A stretch of DNA of 64,000 bases from Grammothele lineata (Eukaryota > Basidiomycota > Agaricomycetes > Polyporales > Polyporaceae), in the NCBI GenBank assembly GCA_002150815.3, contig NDFF03000394.1, forward strand, positions 310,001 through 374,000, written 5' to 3'. Shown one piece after another: positions 1 to 11,035 of this stretch. The position numbers were made by a program, and so were the translations under genes. Below the pieces are notes generated by a model. That model had not been told where the DNA came from. It was given only the letters and a program-made list of their open reading frames with translations, and searched no databases. Numbering within the stretch: position 1 is the first letter of the stretch; each line of letters opens with the position of its first letter.

Positions 1-2530
1 AGGCAGGCTGAGGCGGCGTCCTTGGCTTGGAACGCGAGCTCGCGCTGCTCGAAGGGCATCTTGTCCCAGGAAACGCCACGGAGGGCGACGCAAACGAGCC
101 AGAGCTTGGCGTAGTGCAGCTCGCCGAGGAGGATCTTGCGCGGGAGGGCCTCCTCGTCCATTGATTGTTCTAAAGGGGTTTGTCAATATTGTATCGTATT
201 GGTAGACAAGGGCAATTGCTTACTGTGAAGCTCGTCGCAATCACCCCACCACTTGTCCAAAGCAATGTTCGCACGGCGGATGAAGGAAAGGGTGTTGTGG
301 TTCACCTGCCCGTTGAGCGGCGACAGCGTCTCGTAGATTTGCGCTATCGAGCCGAAAATAAGTAAAGCGAACCCGCCTAGACAACACCACACACTTACTC
401 TTCTGCATGATCAGCTCGACCTGCGAGACGAGCCTCACATCCGTGGGCGATGCCATCGGGTGCGAGAGCAGCAACCGGCAATGCTTGATCGAAGCCTCGT
501 CCCGAAGGACGATGGGGCGGCCCGTGCCGAGGCTCATCTGGTGGTCGAACCAGTACAGGCACAGCCAGATGCGGGCCGAGACCACTGTACATCCGGAGCG
601 CGCGGGGCGGGCGAAAAAGAGGCACATGACGCGGCGTCAGCTCCAACATTGACGGTGGCGCGATGATAAAAAGGAAAGGCAGACGCACCGAGGTTGCGCT
701 CCTCCTCCTCGCTGCGCTTCTTGCCGCCGTCGTCCGCGAGCTTCTCGAGGGCGCGGTGGAGGCCGAGGTCGAGCGCCATGCGCATCGCGTGGCCGCTGGG
801 CAGCCAGCCGTTGGTGCTCCAGGCGGCGAGGAGGAGCATGCCCTGGACGGCCTCCTTGCGCACGACCGGGCCGAAGAGCGACGAGCGGGCGATGCCCTGC
901 GCCTCCTCGAGACATTTGTAGAACGCGGGGATGAGCGGCCCGGTCCCGCTCCGGATCTTGGCCGCGATGGCGAGCAGGGCGTCGAACGTCCAGGGGGAGC
1001 GCTCCATGAGCCCGTCGTACGTGTCATATGTCGGGTCGAAGACGGGTATAAAGATGTTGCATCCCGAGAAGAAGCTGGAGAAGGGCGCGTATGGGAGGGC
1101 AGACCGCAGACGGTCGAATGAGCACGAGCACGGAGGGAGTAGAAGCAGAAAGAGAGAGTGATGACGTACATGTGGTAGAGCTCGCGGGCTTCGGCGTCGG
1201 ACACAAGACCCTGGCGGAACACGAATGAGCACTGCGGGACTCCAAACGGACTACGACGAGAGCCACCTTCTCGACGACATGCGGGAACGCGTTGCGGGGC
1301 GTGGGTTCAGCCCGCTTCCGCTTCTTCACCCTATCTGGCGATCAGATGGGGAGACTTAGGCCGCGGGCCCGGAGACTACTTGCCTTGGGGGCGAGGCGGA
1401 CGGGGCAGCCGCGGCCTCGGCCGCGGCGTTGGCGAGCCCCTGCAAGGCCTCAATGGGCGCGTTCAGAGTCGAGCGGGGCAGGGTGTCTTCAGATTCGTCA
1501 TCAGACGAGGGTGCCGTACTTGGCACGATACCGTACGTCGCATATTTGTGGGGCTACTCGACAGTAAAAGAAAGAACACCATGAGAACACTACTTCGGCT
1601 CCGACGCGTCCTCGCTACGCACCGGAGGCGCGAAGCCGGGCAAAGGGGGGAAAGTACGAGCACGGTTGGGTCCATCTGGGTGGGTGGGATGCGAGTTGAA
1701 CAATCAGCGATACCTGAGATATGTGGGAGAGGGCACAAACCTGGAAGACCAGGACTATCGCGTGACGGGCCCGCGGGGTATGGGGAGGGGATGTTGGGGA
1801 TGTTGGGAGGCGGACCCTGGTTCTGGTTCTGGCTCTGGATGGCAGAGAGGATGCGGTCGAGGGACGACTGCATGCCGATCATCTGACTCTGCATGACCTG
1901 ATGACGACGACGAAGACGGGGAGAGAAAGGCGGTCAGGGACGCAGATGAAAAGGAGGGGAGGCGGCGACGTACTAAATACTGGCCCTCAAGGCGAGAGAG
2001 GCGCCTGGGCGGGTCGGGGGCGGGAGGGTGGTTGAGCATGGGGGGTCGCCGAAAACGAACATGGCCCGCGGGGTAGGCGATGATGAGGGGGGAAAGAGAC
2101 TCACTCGACGCTGGCGGTGGACAAGGCCTGGACGGCCTTCTTCTCTGGTTTCTCAAACACACACTGGGCGCCGCTCAGTTGGCATCGACGGCAGGGGGCC
2201 TGGTGGCCGGGCCGGGCGGGAGGGCGGGCAGACGGCGCGGGGGCGTGAACGGCTAAGTCGGGCGGCAGGAGGAAGGGGAGAGTATAAGGGACTTGCCTCG
2301 CCTTCGCACCTGTTCTTGCCCTTGCGACAGTTGGTGCACGCGCGTGCGCCGCGCTTGGGGATGTGGGCGGAGCCGGAGAGGGCGTTGGAGGCGGCGGAGG
2401 CGGGGTCCTGGGGAGAGGCCATGTCGGACCGGGCGCCGTTGAAGGAGGTGTTGAAGCTGGTTGTGCGGCGGCGCTTGCCGTTGGGCTGGTCGTCGTAGTT
2501 GGAGGTTGAGGTCGTGGGCGAGAGAGACAT
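1..2530 (-). CDS. Zn2Cys6 fungal-specific transcription factor (partial, C-terminus beyond left edge)
   Basis: Predicted nuclear DNA-binding regulator. The reading starts at the ATG whose complement ends at 2530. After a Ser/Asn-rich leader with a basic GKRRRT stretch comes a binuclear zinc cluster, ACTNCRKGKNRCEG. An intron at about 2293-2240 separates this from a downstream PCRRCQLSGAQCVF, completing the six cysteines. Further exons give the fungal-specific transcription factor domain: FIPVFDPTYDTYDGLMERSP, then WSTNGWLPSGHAMRMALDLG near 830-760, and LYWFDHQMSLGTGRPIVLRD near 570-510. The exon at the edge (about 1-163) reads ALPRKILLGELHYAKLWLVC and continues outside the window. At least six short introns interrupt it. 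The target genes cannot be inferred. The family is certain; exact exon ends are approximate. Confidence 0.88.
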
Positions 2531-2880
2531 CACCGGCGGGAGACGATGTCGATGAGAAGAGAGACGACCGCACCGCGAGGCGGGACGCCGGGGCCTCCCT
2601 TTACGCCCGCGACCCCGCTCTTATCGCATGTATTGTCTCGGATAACCCCCTTGTCTGCCAGAAATCGCCCGCAAACGCCCCCAGACAACCCCCGCCCGGC
2701 CACAATCAGCCCCATCCCGGCCCTGCCCGGCCGCCCGGTCCACCTGACCCGCCCTTCCCGCGCGGGCCTGCTTCCCGAACGTCTCTCCGCCGCCGCCCAC
2801 TCGCAGGTCCTCCTGCGCGTGCCAGCGCTAGTCTCGTCCCCATCCGTTTCGGCGCCTACCCCACACCACTTCCGCCGAAA

Positions 2881-2931
2881 CGTCTGGTGTCTTTCGGGCC
2901 CGGCACGAGCCTCCGTGACCGGCAGGTCACG
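2881..2931 (+). repeat. 51-bp repeat, copy 1 of an inverted pair
   Basis: The segment begins CGTCTGGTGTCTTTCGGGCC and ends in the interrupted palindrome CGTGACC-GGCA-GGTCACG. Its reverse complement occurs at 4512-4562 with one difference in 51 bases (cacgagcc here, catgagcc in the reverse complement there). On its left, 2846-2881 forms a small hairpin with GTTTCGGCG/CGCCGAAAC arms. Further left, CTAGTCTCGTCCCC (2828-2841) also has an inverted counterpart near 4726-4740. The repeat is longer than 51 bp but is interrupted. Confidence 0.75.
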
Positions 2932-4511
2932 GCCGGTAGCGCCAACCTTAGTCAGCGCGGCGGCAAGGCACCGGCTCGCATGTGCACCAACTGGCTTCAA
3001 CTTGCTCGCACTCCGCGCCGCGTCCAGCTTCCACAAGGACCAGTCAATATTGTAATGTACCCGCTAAGTAGGCGCGGCACGTACTGTGCGCCGTAAGAAT
3101 GAATTTGCGCAATGCGCACGCTGAACACAATGCCAGTGCCCATTGAGGTTTTCGCAGACGCGTACTTCATGAATACCGAGCCATCATCAGGCCCGAGTGC
3201 GTTCTGGTAGTCAGTACATCCGCGCGTTCATGCTCAAGGAGGAACAACGCGGGTCGACGCACGCGTCGTCGCCACGCTAAGGAGAATCACGCGCGGTGCG
3301 CTGCCCCCATTGGGGCCTCGCGAGGGTGCGCGCGATATATGATCATGTCCTTTGTCATTAGAAGAGATTCACAATGCGCGTCGCGCGTCGACGGACTCAG
3401 CGTCCGTTGGCGCTGCGCCAGTCAAAATAAGTAGAATATCACGCGTGCCTTGAAGGGGTTCATTTGCGCTCGCAGCCTGAAACACAAAGCTACTCCTCAA
3501 TTGTGCTACGCAGTCTCTCAGCGGCGGGGGGGCGGAGGCATCGGTCTCCCGGGGGCAGCACTAGTACTCGTCGACAGGGCGCTTGAGCAGGAGGAGGGGC
3601 AACGACAAAGCCCCGCGCGGACATGATGTAGCTAACATAGTATGATATGCACCAATGAAGGCCATGAATGATCACATACAATCAGATAGTGATCGAGCGA
3701 ACATATTACTCAATAGCGACCGGTTGCGCGCCAGACCCCACCATGGGCTCAGACTCTTGTAGGCTTGCCCGCGACCAAGGACCCTTCCTTACTGAGATGA
3801 TGCTTCGCGAAATGGCACAGCGTACGCTACGCTCCAGGATGTAAGAAACGCGCGTCGCACGTGCAAAGTGGCACTTGAACTCGGCGACGTTGTTATCGAA
3901 CACCCACGCCCAAGATCTGCGCCGTGCACATCCTCGGAATGTAGCGCGTGCCACACACGAGACTTGGTCAGCTGTTTTAAGATAAACCGTTGCAACTGCT
4001 TTCAAGAAGTCTGTGTACATTGCGGGGCCCTGCGCGGACGCGCCAAATGCACCATGCACGCTGCCGCCGTGGTCGGATACTCGGCGCTCAGCCGCGATGA
4101 TTGACGAAATATCAACCACTAACGCATGTACTGACAACAGTTGTGAGCTGATAATCGAGTACATACAGCCGGCCCAACACCCACCTGTACCCATTCCGTC
4201 CCAATTGTTTCGGGCCCACCGTAGCGCCTCCCGCGCTGCCAATGCGCCGCACGTACTCAGTGCTCTGCCCCCGCACCTCACGATCGTGGACTCAGCCATG
4301 ACTTGCCTGAGCCGCTTTGCGTCACTGTGAGTCTGAGTGGCCTTGCTCGCTTTTCTATGGCAGCGACTTGCCTTCGCTGGATATCCTCGGTGTTCTCAAC
4401 ACATATGTGTGCAACTGGCTACTCTAAAGATGGGTGTGGCAGAGCTAGCTAGCTGCTCCGCCGACCTGTCGCCCTCGACGGCAGTCACACGTCCATCATT
4501 CGGCGGGAACG

Positions 4512-4562
4512 CGTGACCTGCCGGTCACGGAGGCTCATGCCGGGCCCGAAAGACACCAGACG
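4512..4562 (-). repeat. 51-bp repeat, copy 2 of an inverted pair
   Basis: Inverted copy of 2881-2931, starting with CGTGACCTGCCGGTCACGG. It runs directly into a long imperfect hairpin at about 4554-4726. There the arm CCAGACGTTCT plus ATGCCTCTCTGCACC is mirrored by GGTGCAGAGAGGCA plus AGAACGTCTGG. After that hairpin, GGGGACGAGACTAG matches the outer part of copy 1. The hairpin is much larger here than in copy 1. This could mean a small foldback insertion, but no clear target-site duplication was found. Confidence 0.7.
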
Positions 4563-6059
4563 TTCTACATGCCTCTCTGCACCGGCGCCTACACTCTGCG
4601 TGGGAATTAGCAACATCCTCCCATCAATCCCTTTCCGTATTCGGTATTCGCGCCATCGCAGAGACTCCCGCTGAGCGCAGCGAAGCGTGGGTAGGCGCAG
4701 GTGCAGAGAGGCAATGGAGAACGTCTGGGGACGAGACTAGTGCCAGCGCGTGCCCTCACGGTCCCCCTCGGCCTCGATGCCCTCTCGCCGCCGGCTCACT
4801 CTGTCTAACGTGTATCTGAACCATCCTCCCCCTTGTCCTCTCTATCGCCACCCGGATAACCCGCATACAGCCACACCCCGCTCCTCTATGAACTCAACTC
4901 TGCCCAACTCCGCCGTTCGCGACCAGGATTCCAGATGCTCGTGACGGCACCGCCGCTCCCACACTCGTCCTCACCTGATGCCGCCGTCACCATCCTCGAC
5001 CCAGATTAGCTCGCCCAGGCCCCCCCCTCTACGCCCTCCGAGCCGCGAATACGGTATGCACTGCGTTTCGCGCTCGACGTCTCGAACCCAATCCCGCAGG
5101 CTCGCATAGGTCCACCTCCGCGCACGCCCCCTTCACAACTTCGCGTGCGAGTCCGCTAGCGCACGGCCATCTCATCCCGCGCAGACCCTGTGTACGCATC
5201 CTCGCAGTCGAGCACGAGCTCACGCAAAAGCACGAAAACGAGTGCACATCGCCCGCATATAGCAAGCACGCGGTACTCCTCGCTGCCGCGCCACGCGCGT
5301 GGAAGCCCCCCGCCTCTCTTTCCGTCACAAAGCCACCACAAGCCCCACCAGTCCGTGCCTTGCACCCATGTCGCGCGCCCACACCTGCGCTTCTTTTGCG
5401 AACGTCGCGCGACGCCGCGTGCGCGATGGCCCAGCGCGGGCGCGCACCGCACCGGTCCCGGGGAACGGCCCGCCTTCCGTCCCATCCACCCTCACCACCA
5501 CCATCATATGTGCGTGGCCGCGGCGACCGAACGACTATCTCCAACATATCACAGGGTGAGTGTTCGCGTCTCTGAGACTCGCGCGCTGATCGCTGACCGC
5601 GGCCCGCGGTGACAGTTGCCAATGTCTTGGGGTCGCATGAGCGTACGCCTTGTGGTGAAGATGGAAAGACGCGACGATTTGCGCGGCGCGCCATGTGCAA
5701 AAGGCTATTGCGTGGGCTCGCGAAGACACCTCAGGGTGAGTCGGTCCGTTCATGTTGCGGGGTAAGAGAACTGACGGCTCCGTCTCTTCGGCAGCCCCCC
5801 ACGACCGTCCTTCGAACTGTGATCCGCGCATAATGAAATCCGTCGCGCGGGCCCTGATTTCAGTCTTGCGTATCTCCGACCACCGTCCATGCCCCAGCAA
5901 GAACACGCTACGTCCCCTGGATTCAATTTACAGCATTCCGGATAGATCGGATCGTCATCGACGGAAGCCGGCGGTGACCACCTATTCAATACAACGCTCC
6001 ATGCAACCTTATGCTACCTCCCTCCAAAAAACCACCGAAGGCCGCCTGGAAACCGCATC

Positions 6060-7775
6060 CTACACGCCCGGAGTGCGTTCCGCCACGGCCTGCACGACCG
6101 ATAGCGCAAACGAGCACACGATGGCCGTAACAGGGGAGAAGAGATACTGCACGCGACGTACGTCAGCCCACGGTGTTCTTTTTTTTCGCCATGCGACACT
6201 CTGACACATCGTCGTCGTTCGCAGGGCGACAAAGGAGCGTACGTACGGAGACGATCAAGCAGCCCGCGACGGCGCCCTGGTCGACGTCCATGAGCTCGGC
6301 GATGCTCACGAGCACCATCGCGGGCGGGCCGGTGGGTATCATGACGAGGAGGAACCTGCCGGCCGTAAGTGTGTATGTATGTGCGCGTCAGCTCGGAACG
6401 ATGCGGTTCTCCTTGGAGACGAAGCGGGACGTACCAGACGAGTTTGTCGTCGACGTACCACCCGCGCCCGGCCGTGCCCCAGACGAAGAGCAGACCGAGG
6501 GCGGGCATGAGTACGAATCGCATGAAGAGCACCCAGGCTACGGCACGTTTGGTCGGCCGTGAGGACCGGAGGAGCGCGAGCTCTGTTCCGACGGTGAATG
6601 TCTGCAGAACCACGCTGGGAATCCACACAATCGTTATCAGCGGGTTTGGACGGGGGAGGAGGAAGCGTACAAGAGGTCCCCGAGGTTGTGGATCGCGTTC
6701 GTGACGGTGCTGTAGAGCGCACCGTCTGGGTCGTAGAATGTATGGTGAAGAGGAGGTATCATCTAGGTTAGTTTTGTGAGCGGTCAGTGCAGGATACCAA
6801 TAATCTGTCTTCGCGTACCCCAATGAGCAGAGCTATGATTGCACCCCTGAACGGAGGAGTGATGTATGATAATATCGTCTTGGTCCCTTTTCGTATTCTG
6901 CTCGAGGCTCGACGCCAGGCATGTTCGATATGTTCGAGAGGCGGTGAAGGTGCCCGTACTGATTCTTCTCCATATTGCACATACAAGTCCCCATGGTCTA
7001 ACAGCCGAACCCTTTCCGGGTGTTTCTGAACGGACGACGCGCTGGACGCGCTCCTCCCCAGCCTTCTCCGAGGTCCTTCAACTTCACTGTCCTGGCTACT
7101 ACCTTCTCCCCGGTCTTCCTCGTTCTCCAGGCTTTCTTCATCCGCCCCCGTAGAACCACTCCGCTTCTGCCTCCTCCTCTCCTCCTCCTTATCCAAGCGG
7201 ATGATAACCGGCGCGAGCTGGAACGTACACACCTCCTGCACGATCGCGTTCAACAGCACGACCGACCGAGCCCTCTTCAGGATCTCCGCCGCTCCCTCCC
7301 CCTCCCTCTCCAACCCGCCCAGCACCCCCGCCCTCGAGAGCGCCCCCAACAACAACAGCGGGAGCGCATTCGCATTTGGGCGCCCACACGCAACCACCGT
7401 CCAATACGGCAGCCTGAACACCGCCCGCGCGGCCCACCCCAGCGCGTACGCCGCCGCCCCACTCGCGAGCCCCCACGCGGGGGCGACCCAGAGGCGCGCG
7501 AGGCGCGCGGGGGTGAGCGCGGGGCCCATCTGGTCGACGAGCAGGCAGGGGAGGAAGAGCGCGGTGCAGAGCCGCGAGAGGCGCCGCGCGGCGGCGTGGT
7601 CGAGCACGCGGGCGCGCGCGGCGAGGTAGCCGGCGAGGAGGACGAGCAGGACGGAGAGCATGCCTTGGAGGGCGCCGAGCATGGTTGGGAGGAGGGTTGA
7701 CGGGGAGAGCGGGCCTGCGGCTGTGAGTGGGGATGGGGGGGGGATGGAGGTGTTCATGTCGTTGTGGGTCGCCAT
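6060..7775 (-). CDS. Auxin efflux carrier (AEC/PIN-like) family membrane transporter
   Basis: Predicted polytopic carrier of the Mem_trans (AEC) family; substrate unknown. The start at 7775 gives a Pro/Ser-rich leader, then the first helix MLSVLLVLLAGYLAARARVL and the family signature region GRPNANALPLLLLGALSR. A long charged loop follows (about residues 195-300, rich in Glu, Arg and Ser). The C-terminal helices resume with PPFRGAIIALLIG. After introns come NLGDLFVVLQTFTVGTELAL, AVAWVLFMRFVLMPALGLLF and FLLVMIPTGPPAMVLVSIAE, then GCLIVSYLFSPVTAIVCSFA. The chain ends AVAERTPGV at a stop at 6060. I see introns near 6819-6764, 6668-6620, 6433-6360 and 6237-6150, all with matching phase. The long central loop is typical of fungal members. 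Confidence 0.9.
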
Positions 7776-8049
7776 GCTTGTTGGGTATGAGGGGGGTATC
7801 GGGTATAGGTGGCTGGTTCACTGGGTCGTTGCCTCCGTTTTCCGAGGGTGGTCTTGAGGAGAGGGAGAGAGAGAAAGCATCACAACAGGACGTACAGGCG
7901 GGACTCCACCGTGACCGCGCTCGTAGTGCGTCCGGGATCGCAATGGCTCAGAAGGATGACGTCATGAAGTTCCTACGTCCCTGCTCGCCAATTGAGTTCT
8001 GTAGCGATGTGGTCCATTTATTGGCAGATAAAAACGGAGAGATAAATTT

Positions 8050-8842
8050 ACGCACCTTGATCTACAACGTTCTTGACGTAGAATACGACGTTGAATCTGC
8101 GACAGAAGCCAGCAATGCCGACGGCTGGCACAGGCACGTCGTGGGCGTCAAATTTCTTCCCATGCGTTGTGTGTGATGCGGCGGCAGCTGCCAGGAAGCC
8201 GATAACCTCAAACGTCGTCTGTATGCCCAGCGTCCGAGTAAGAACGTTTGGTGGCTTCGAGTGCAGGCTGAGTTTGCTGACAAATGTTGGCACATCAGAA
8301 ACAACTTGATCACCGTTGAAGGCTCAGGCCTGAGCGCTCAGGTCCCGGCCCCAAAGCTCGTGGTTTGAGCAGTAGGCGATTGTGAGGTGGCAGCTGAACA
8401 GCGTCCGTGGCCGCGCAACGAGGATGAGATATTCACGAATGATGATTTGGCGGAGGATTGCGGCTCGAAATGGCTATCAGGAAGACGTAGGCCATTGCTG
8501 AACCGACTCGTCAAATTTGGGACGCGGAGAGCCATCATCTTCCTTCAAGCCTAGGCGATCAACGGGGAGTCAGTCACTTCCGCCCTGAGCAGGTAACTTG
8601 CGACGTAAGAAGGTAAGACATCGGATTATGTGGTCGGTGATACATGCCTGTTATCTTGGTCTCGTACTCGTAAGAAACCCTTGTCCTCGACGCTAAGCCT
8701 CCTGGCGGATACTCACTAAGTATTTGGTCAAGTTCCACCCAGTGGAGCTCTGAAAATCTATTGCCGCGAGACTGCGCTCTCTTAATGCGCCCATATACTC
8801 ATCTAGATCAAGCGTGATTGCGCGGAGGTAAGTAGCAAACAT
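8050..8842 (-). other. Possible small gene or decayed gene, unknown product
   Basis: Several minus-strand segments look protein-like, but I cannot join them cleanly. An ATG at 8842 opens a 42-codon exon (8717-8842), including YLRAITLDLDEYMGALRERS and ending at a good donor (GTGAGT). Further along are KEDDGSPRPKFDESVQQWP (about 8557-8500), AILRQIIIREYLILVARPRT (about 8470-8400) and a segment with NVLTRTLGIQTTFEVIGFLA (8293-8050) ending near VVDQ at a GTGCGT donor. The middle pieces need frame changes or stop codons to join. I do not recognise a family. It may be a degenerate gene, or a real one whose introns I have misread. Confidence 0.25.
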
Positions 8843-9510
8843 TAACTCTTAAGGCTTCACTTTGACAACTCACCATACTCTGTTAGGGTCAGCTTCCAGA
8901 CTCCCCGCCTACGGAGAATGGGCCAAGAAAGGAATAGAGTGTAGTGGAATTTGGGGAAAGTCAAGGTCGAGATGCAGTGGGGCTGGACATCCTCAACGCG
9001 ACCACGTGACGCCGGTACCATAAAACGCGACTCGCGTCGACGCTTTACGGGTCCTGGGGAGGCTGCTTTGATGCCGCGAGAAAGGGGGTATGTGGTTCTG
9101 CAAACCGTCTCGCCGCTGAAAGAGTCCTTTCATGTGCTACACACAGCGTGCGAGTCGCTTTGAGGGCCCCATGAGATTGGCAGAAGGCCGCCGGCGCAGG
9201 ACCACAACAGCGGCCGTCCCCGGCCGCACGCCGGACCCCGGGCAAGCTCTCGCCATTGTCCGCCCTTTCTCCTCTTTGCATGCTCGTTTGTTGTGTACCG
9301 GACGGAAGCATGCCCCACCGTGCACGGCCTCCCCGCTCCGGGCCCCCTCCTGTGGCTCGTCGTTCTGGCGGTGGCTGTTTGGTCGAGCTTGAGAGTTCCT
9401 AAACACGGCAAGAAGCAATCCTCCACCACCGCAGTCCTTTGCAGTCCTTTGCAGCCCTCTTGACAAAGGATGTATACGTCTGTTGGGCAACACGGGGCAC
9501 TGGGGGCGCG

Positions 9511-9518
9511 TATATATT
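9511..9518 (+). promoter_or_regulatory. TATA-like box upstream of the C2H2 gene
   Basis: TATATATT in an otherwise GC-rich stretch, 141 bp before the ATG at 9652. It is followed by a C/T-rich tract running to about 9605, a common layout of fungal promoters. This is a sequence match only. Confidence 0.45.
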
Positions 9519-9651
9519 CAGCTGGGACACGAACTTCCCTCACTATCCCACCCATTCTCCCTGCCTTACCGGCTCTTCCTCGCCCCCCCCCCTCTCTCTA
9601 TTTTGCAACCACTGACTGTGCATCTCCCCTCGGTGACTTCTCCCCCTCATC

Positions 9652-10776
9652 ATGCCTTACATCGATCCTCAAAATGTGAAGGCGACTCGAGGATTGACGA
9701 AGGTACGCCCACCCCACATTCATCGTTTCTCTCGGTCTCATCGCGATTTTGGGCAGTGTCCTATATCTGTGTGCATTTATTATGCTTTGACGAACCACGA
9801 CGTTAAACGGCACGCAGACACACATTTACCAGCTGATGATAGGTGCGTAGTGGTTGCTATGCGCCTGACGAATGATTAATGATCGACACAACACCTCGAA
9901 CAGAAGATTCAAGTGCCCATTTCCGCTTTGTAAGAAGACCTTCTCGCAGGAGGCAGGCCTTGATGGGCATGTAAACCGCTATCACATGTACGTCTACCTG
10001 TACTGCTTGCCGCTATTGGCTGGGAGTACCTGCCGTTCTGACGCGCTCCTTACAGGGAGGTGATGCGCCACAAGTGCACGCAGCCCGGGTGCACAGAAGC
10101 TTTCTTCTCAACCCAAGACCGTAGTCGTCATCTGAACAGCGCACACCCTGGGCGCAGAGCCACCGCTGTCACTGGCCCGGCCGGAGGGGATTTCGCTGGT
10201 GACCGTCTAGGCGACGTACACCTTGGGAAGACGTCCAGGAAAAGAAAAGCGAAGAGCCTTACCCCAGGTACGGGCGTGTTTGATAGTAGGCCGGATCAGT
10301 CCACAGGTCAAGCGTTCTCCCCGCCTTTCGACAAGGAGAACGCGTTCTTCCGCTCTGCCGACGCTGCGGCACATTCTGCCTCTACCCAGACACTCGCCCC
10401 ACCTCCTGCATATTGCTACTGCTCCTCTGCAGTGCACGTGTTCGATCGGTCCGAATGCCCCTGCATCTACGTCACAATCTCGGAGGACCCGATCGAGCAA
10501 GAGCAGCTGTGGGCACGCGGGTTCGGCGTCCTCCCCGTCTATGCGCAACCTCAGGCTTCGGTTCTCAGGCCGGGGGTTCGGCCAGAACAGCCGGTGGCGG
10601 GGCCGTCGACATTCGCGGGTTGTGCAGCTTCCAATGTGTTCTCGGGGACGTTCTCCGACTATGTCAGTGTCACGCCTCACGCGCAGCAATACAACCCGAT
10701 GGTTGGTGCAGACGGCGTGCAACCTTACTACGGCATGCCCGCGGCGGGGCCCAGCGGATACTACTCGTCGTGGTGA
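9652..10776 (+). CDS. C2H2 zinc-finger protein with three N-terminal fingers
   Basis: Likely nuclear nucleic-acid-binding regulator; targets unknown. Exon 1 (ATG at 9652) encodes MPYIDPQNVKATRGLTK and ends at a GTACGC donor. Three introns (ending before TGTCC, before AAGATTC and before GGAGGTG) join with correct phase. The fingers are: first C-x4-C-x12-H-x3-H (starting CPISVC); second FKCPFPLCKKTF with HVNRYH; third HKCTQPGCTEAFFSTQDRSRH ending LNSAH, the C-x4-C-x12-H-x4-H pattern. A basic stretch SRKRKAK follows. The remaining 190 or so residues are low-complexity, rich in Pro, Ala, Ser and Tyr, ending GPSGYYSSW. Introns interrupt within or next to every finger. An upstream TATA-like box and pyrimidine tract support this start. 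Confidence 0.88.
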
Positions 10777-11035
10777 GTAGCCATCCGCCGTGTTGTGCTC
10801 AATGCTCTATCCGTCCACCACATTCCACCATCTCCCCTGTCACATTTACATTATATCTTTCCTTCATCCTGCAATATTTATTACCTCCACGTCTGTATCT
10901 GTCATTGTTGTCCCGTCGAGCACTTCTTAGATAGCCTACAACGGCACATAATATACATGGTTTGCGAAAGCATACGACGTATGAGCACACTACAAGATAC
11001 ACAAGGTAGACGATTGACCGCATTCAAGAAACACA

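Larger units (their letters stand above)
2531..6059. other. Gene-free intergenic stretch with inverted repeats
   Basis: This 3.5-kb interval lies upstream of the Zn2Cys6 regulator and downstream of the efflux-carrier gene. It has open frames of up to about 220 codons (minus 5029-5700, minus 3706-4299), but none shows a recognisable domain, convincing splice structure or family motif. The only structured elements I see are the inverted 51-bp repeat pair at 2881-2931 and 4512-4562 and the hairpins attached to them. Part of it is presumably the promoter of the regulator ending at 2530. Confidence 0.6.
7776..9651. other. Intergenic region between AEC transporter and C2H2 gene, holding a possible gene remnant
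   Basis: This interval contains the start-side flank of the efflux-carrier gene, a possible small minus-strand gene or relic (listed separately at 8050-8842) and the promoter of the C2H2 gene. A TATA-like element lies at 9511-9518 and a pyrimidine-rich tract at about 9539-9605. The stretch from about 8850 to 9500 shows nothing I can name. Confidence 0.5.

Noticed and set aside
3706..4299. 197-codon minus-strand frame between the inverted repeats
   Set aside because: Considered as a transposon-encoded protein, but it has no DDE, helicase or reverse-transcriptase motif and no natural start context.
2881..4562. Complete transposon bounded by the inverted 51-bp repeats
   Set aside because: The repeats carry their own hairpins and outer flanks in inverted order, no transposase lies between, and no target duplication was found. 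Reported as repeats only.
5029..5700. 223-codon minus-strand frame
   Set aside because: No family motif and a competing plus-strand frame of similar length in the same place; compositional bias.
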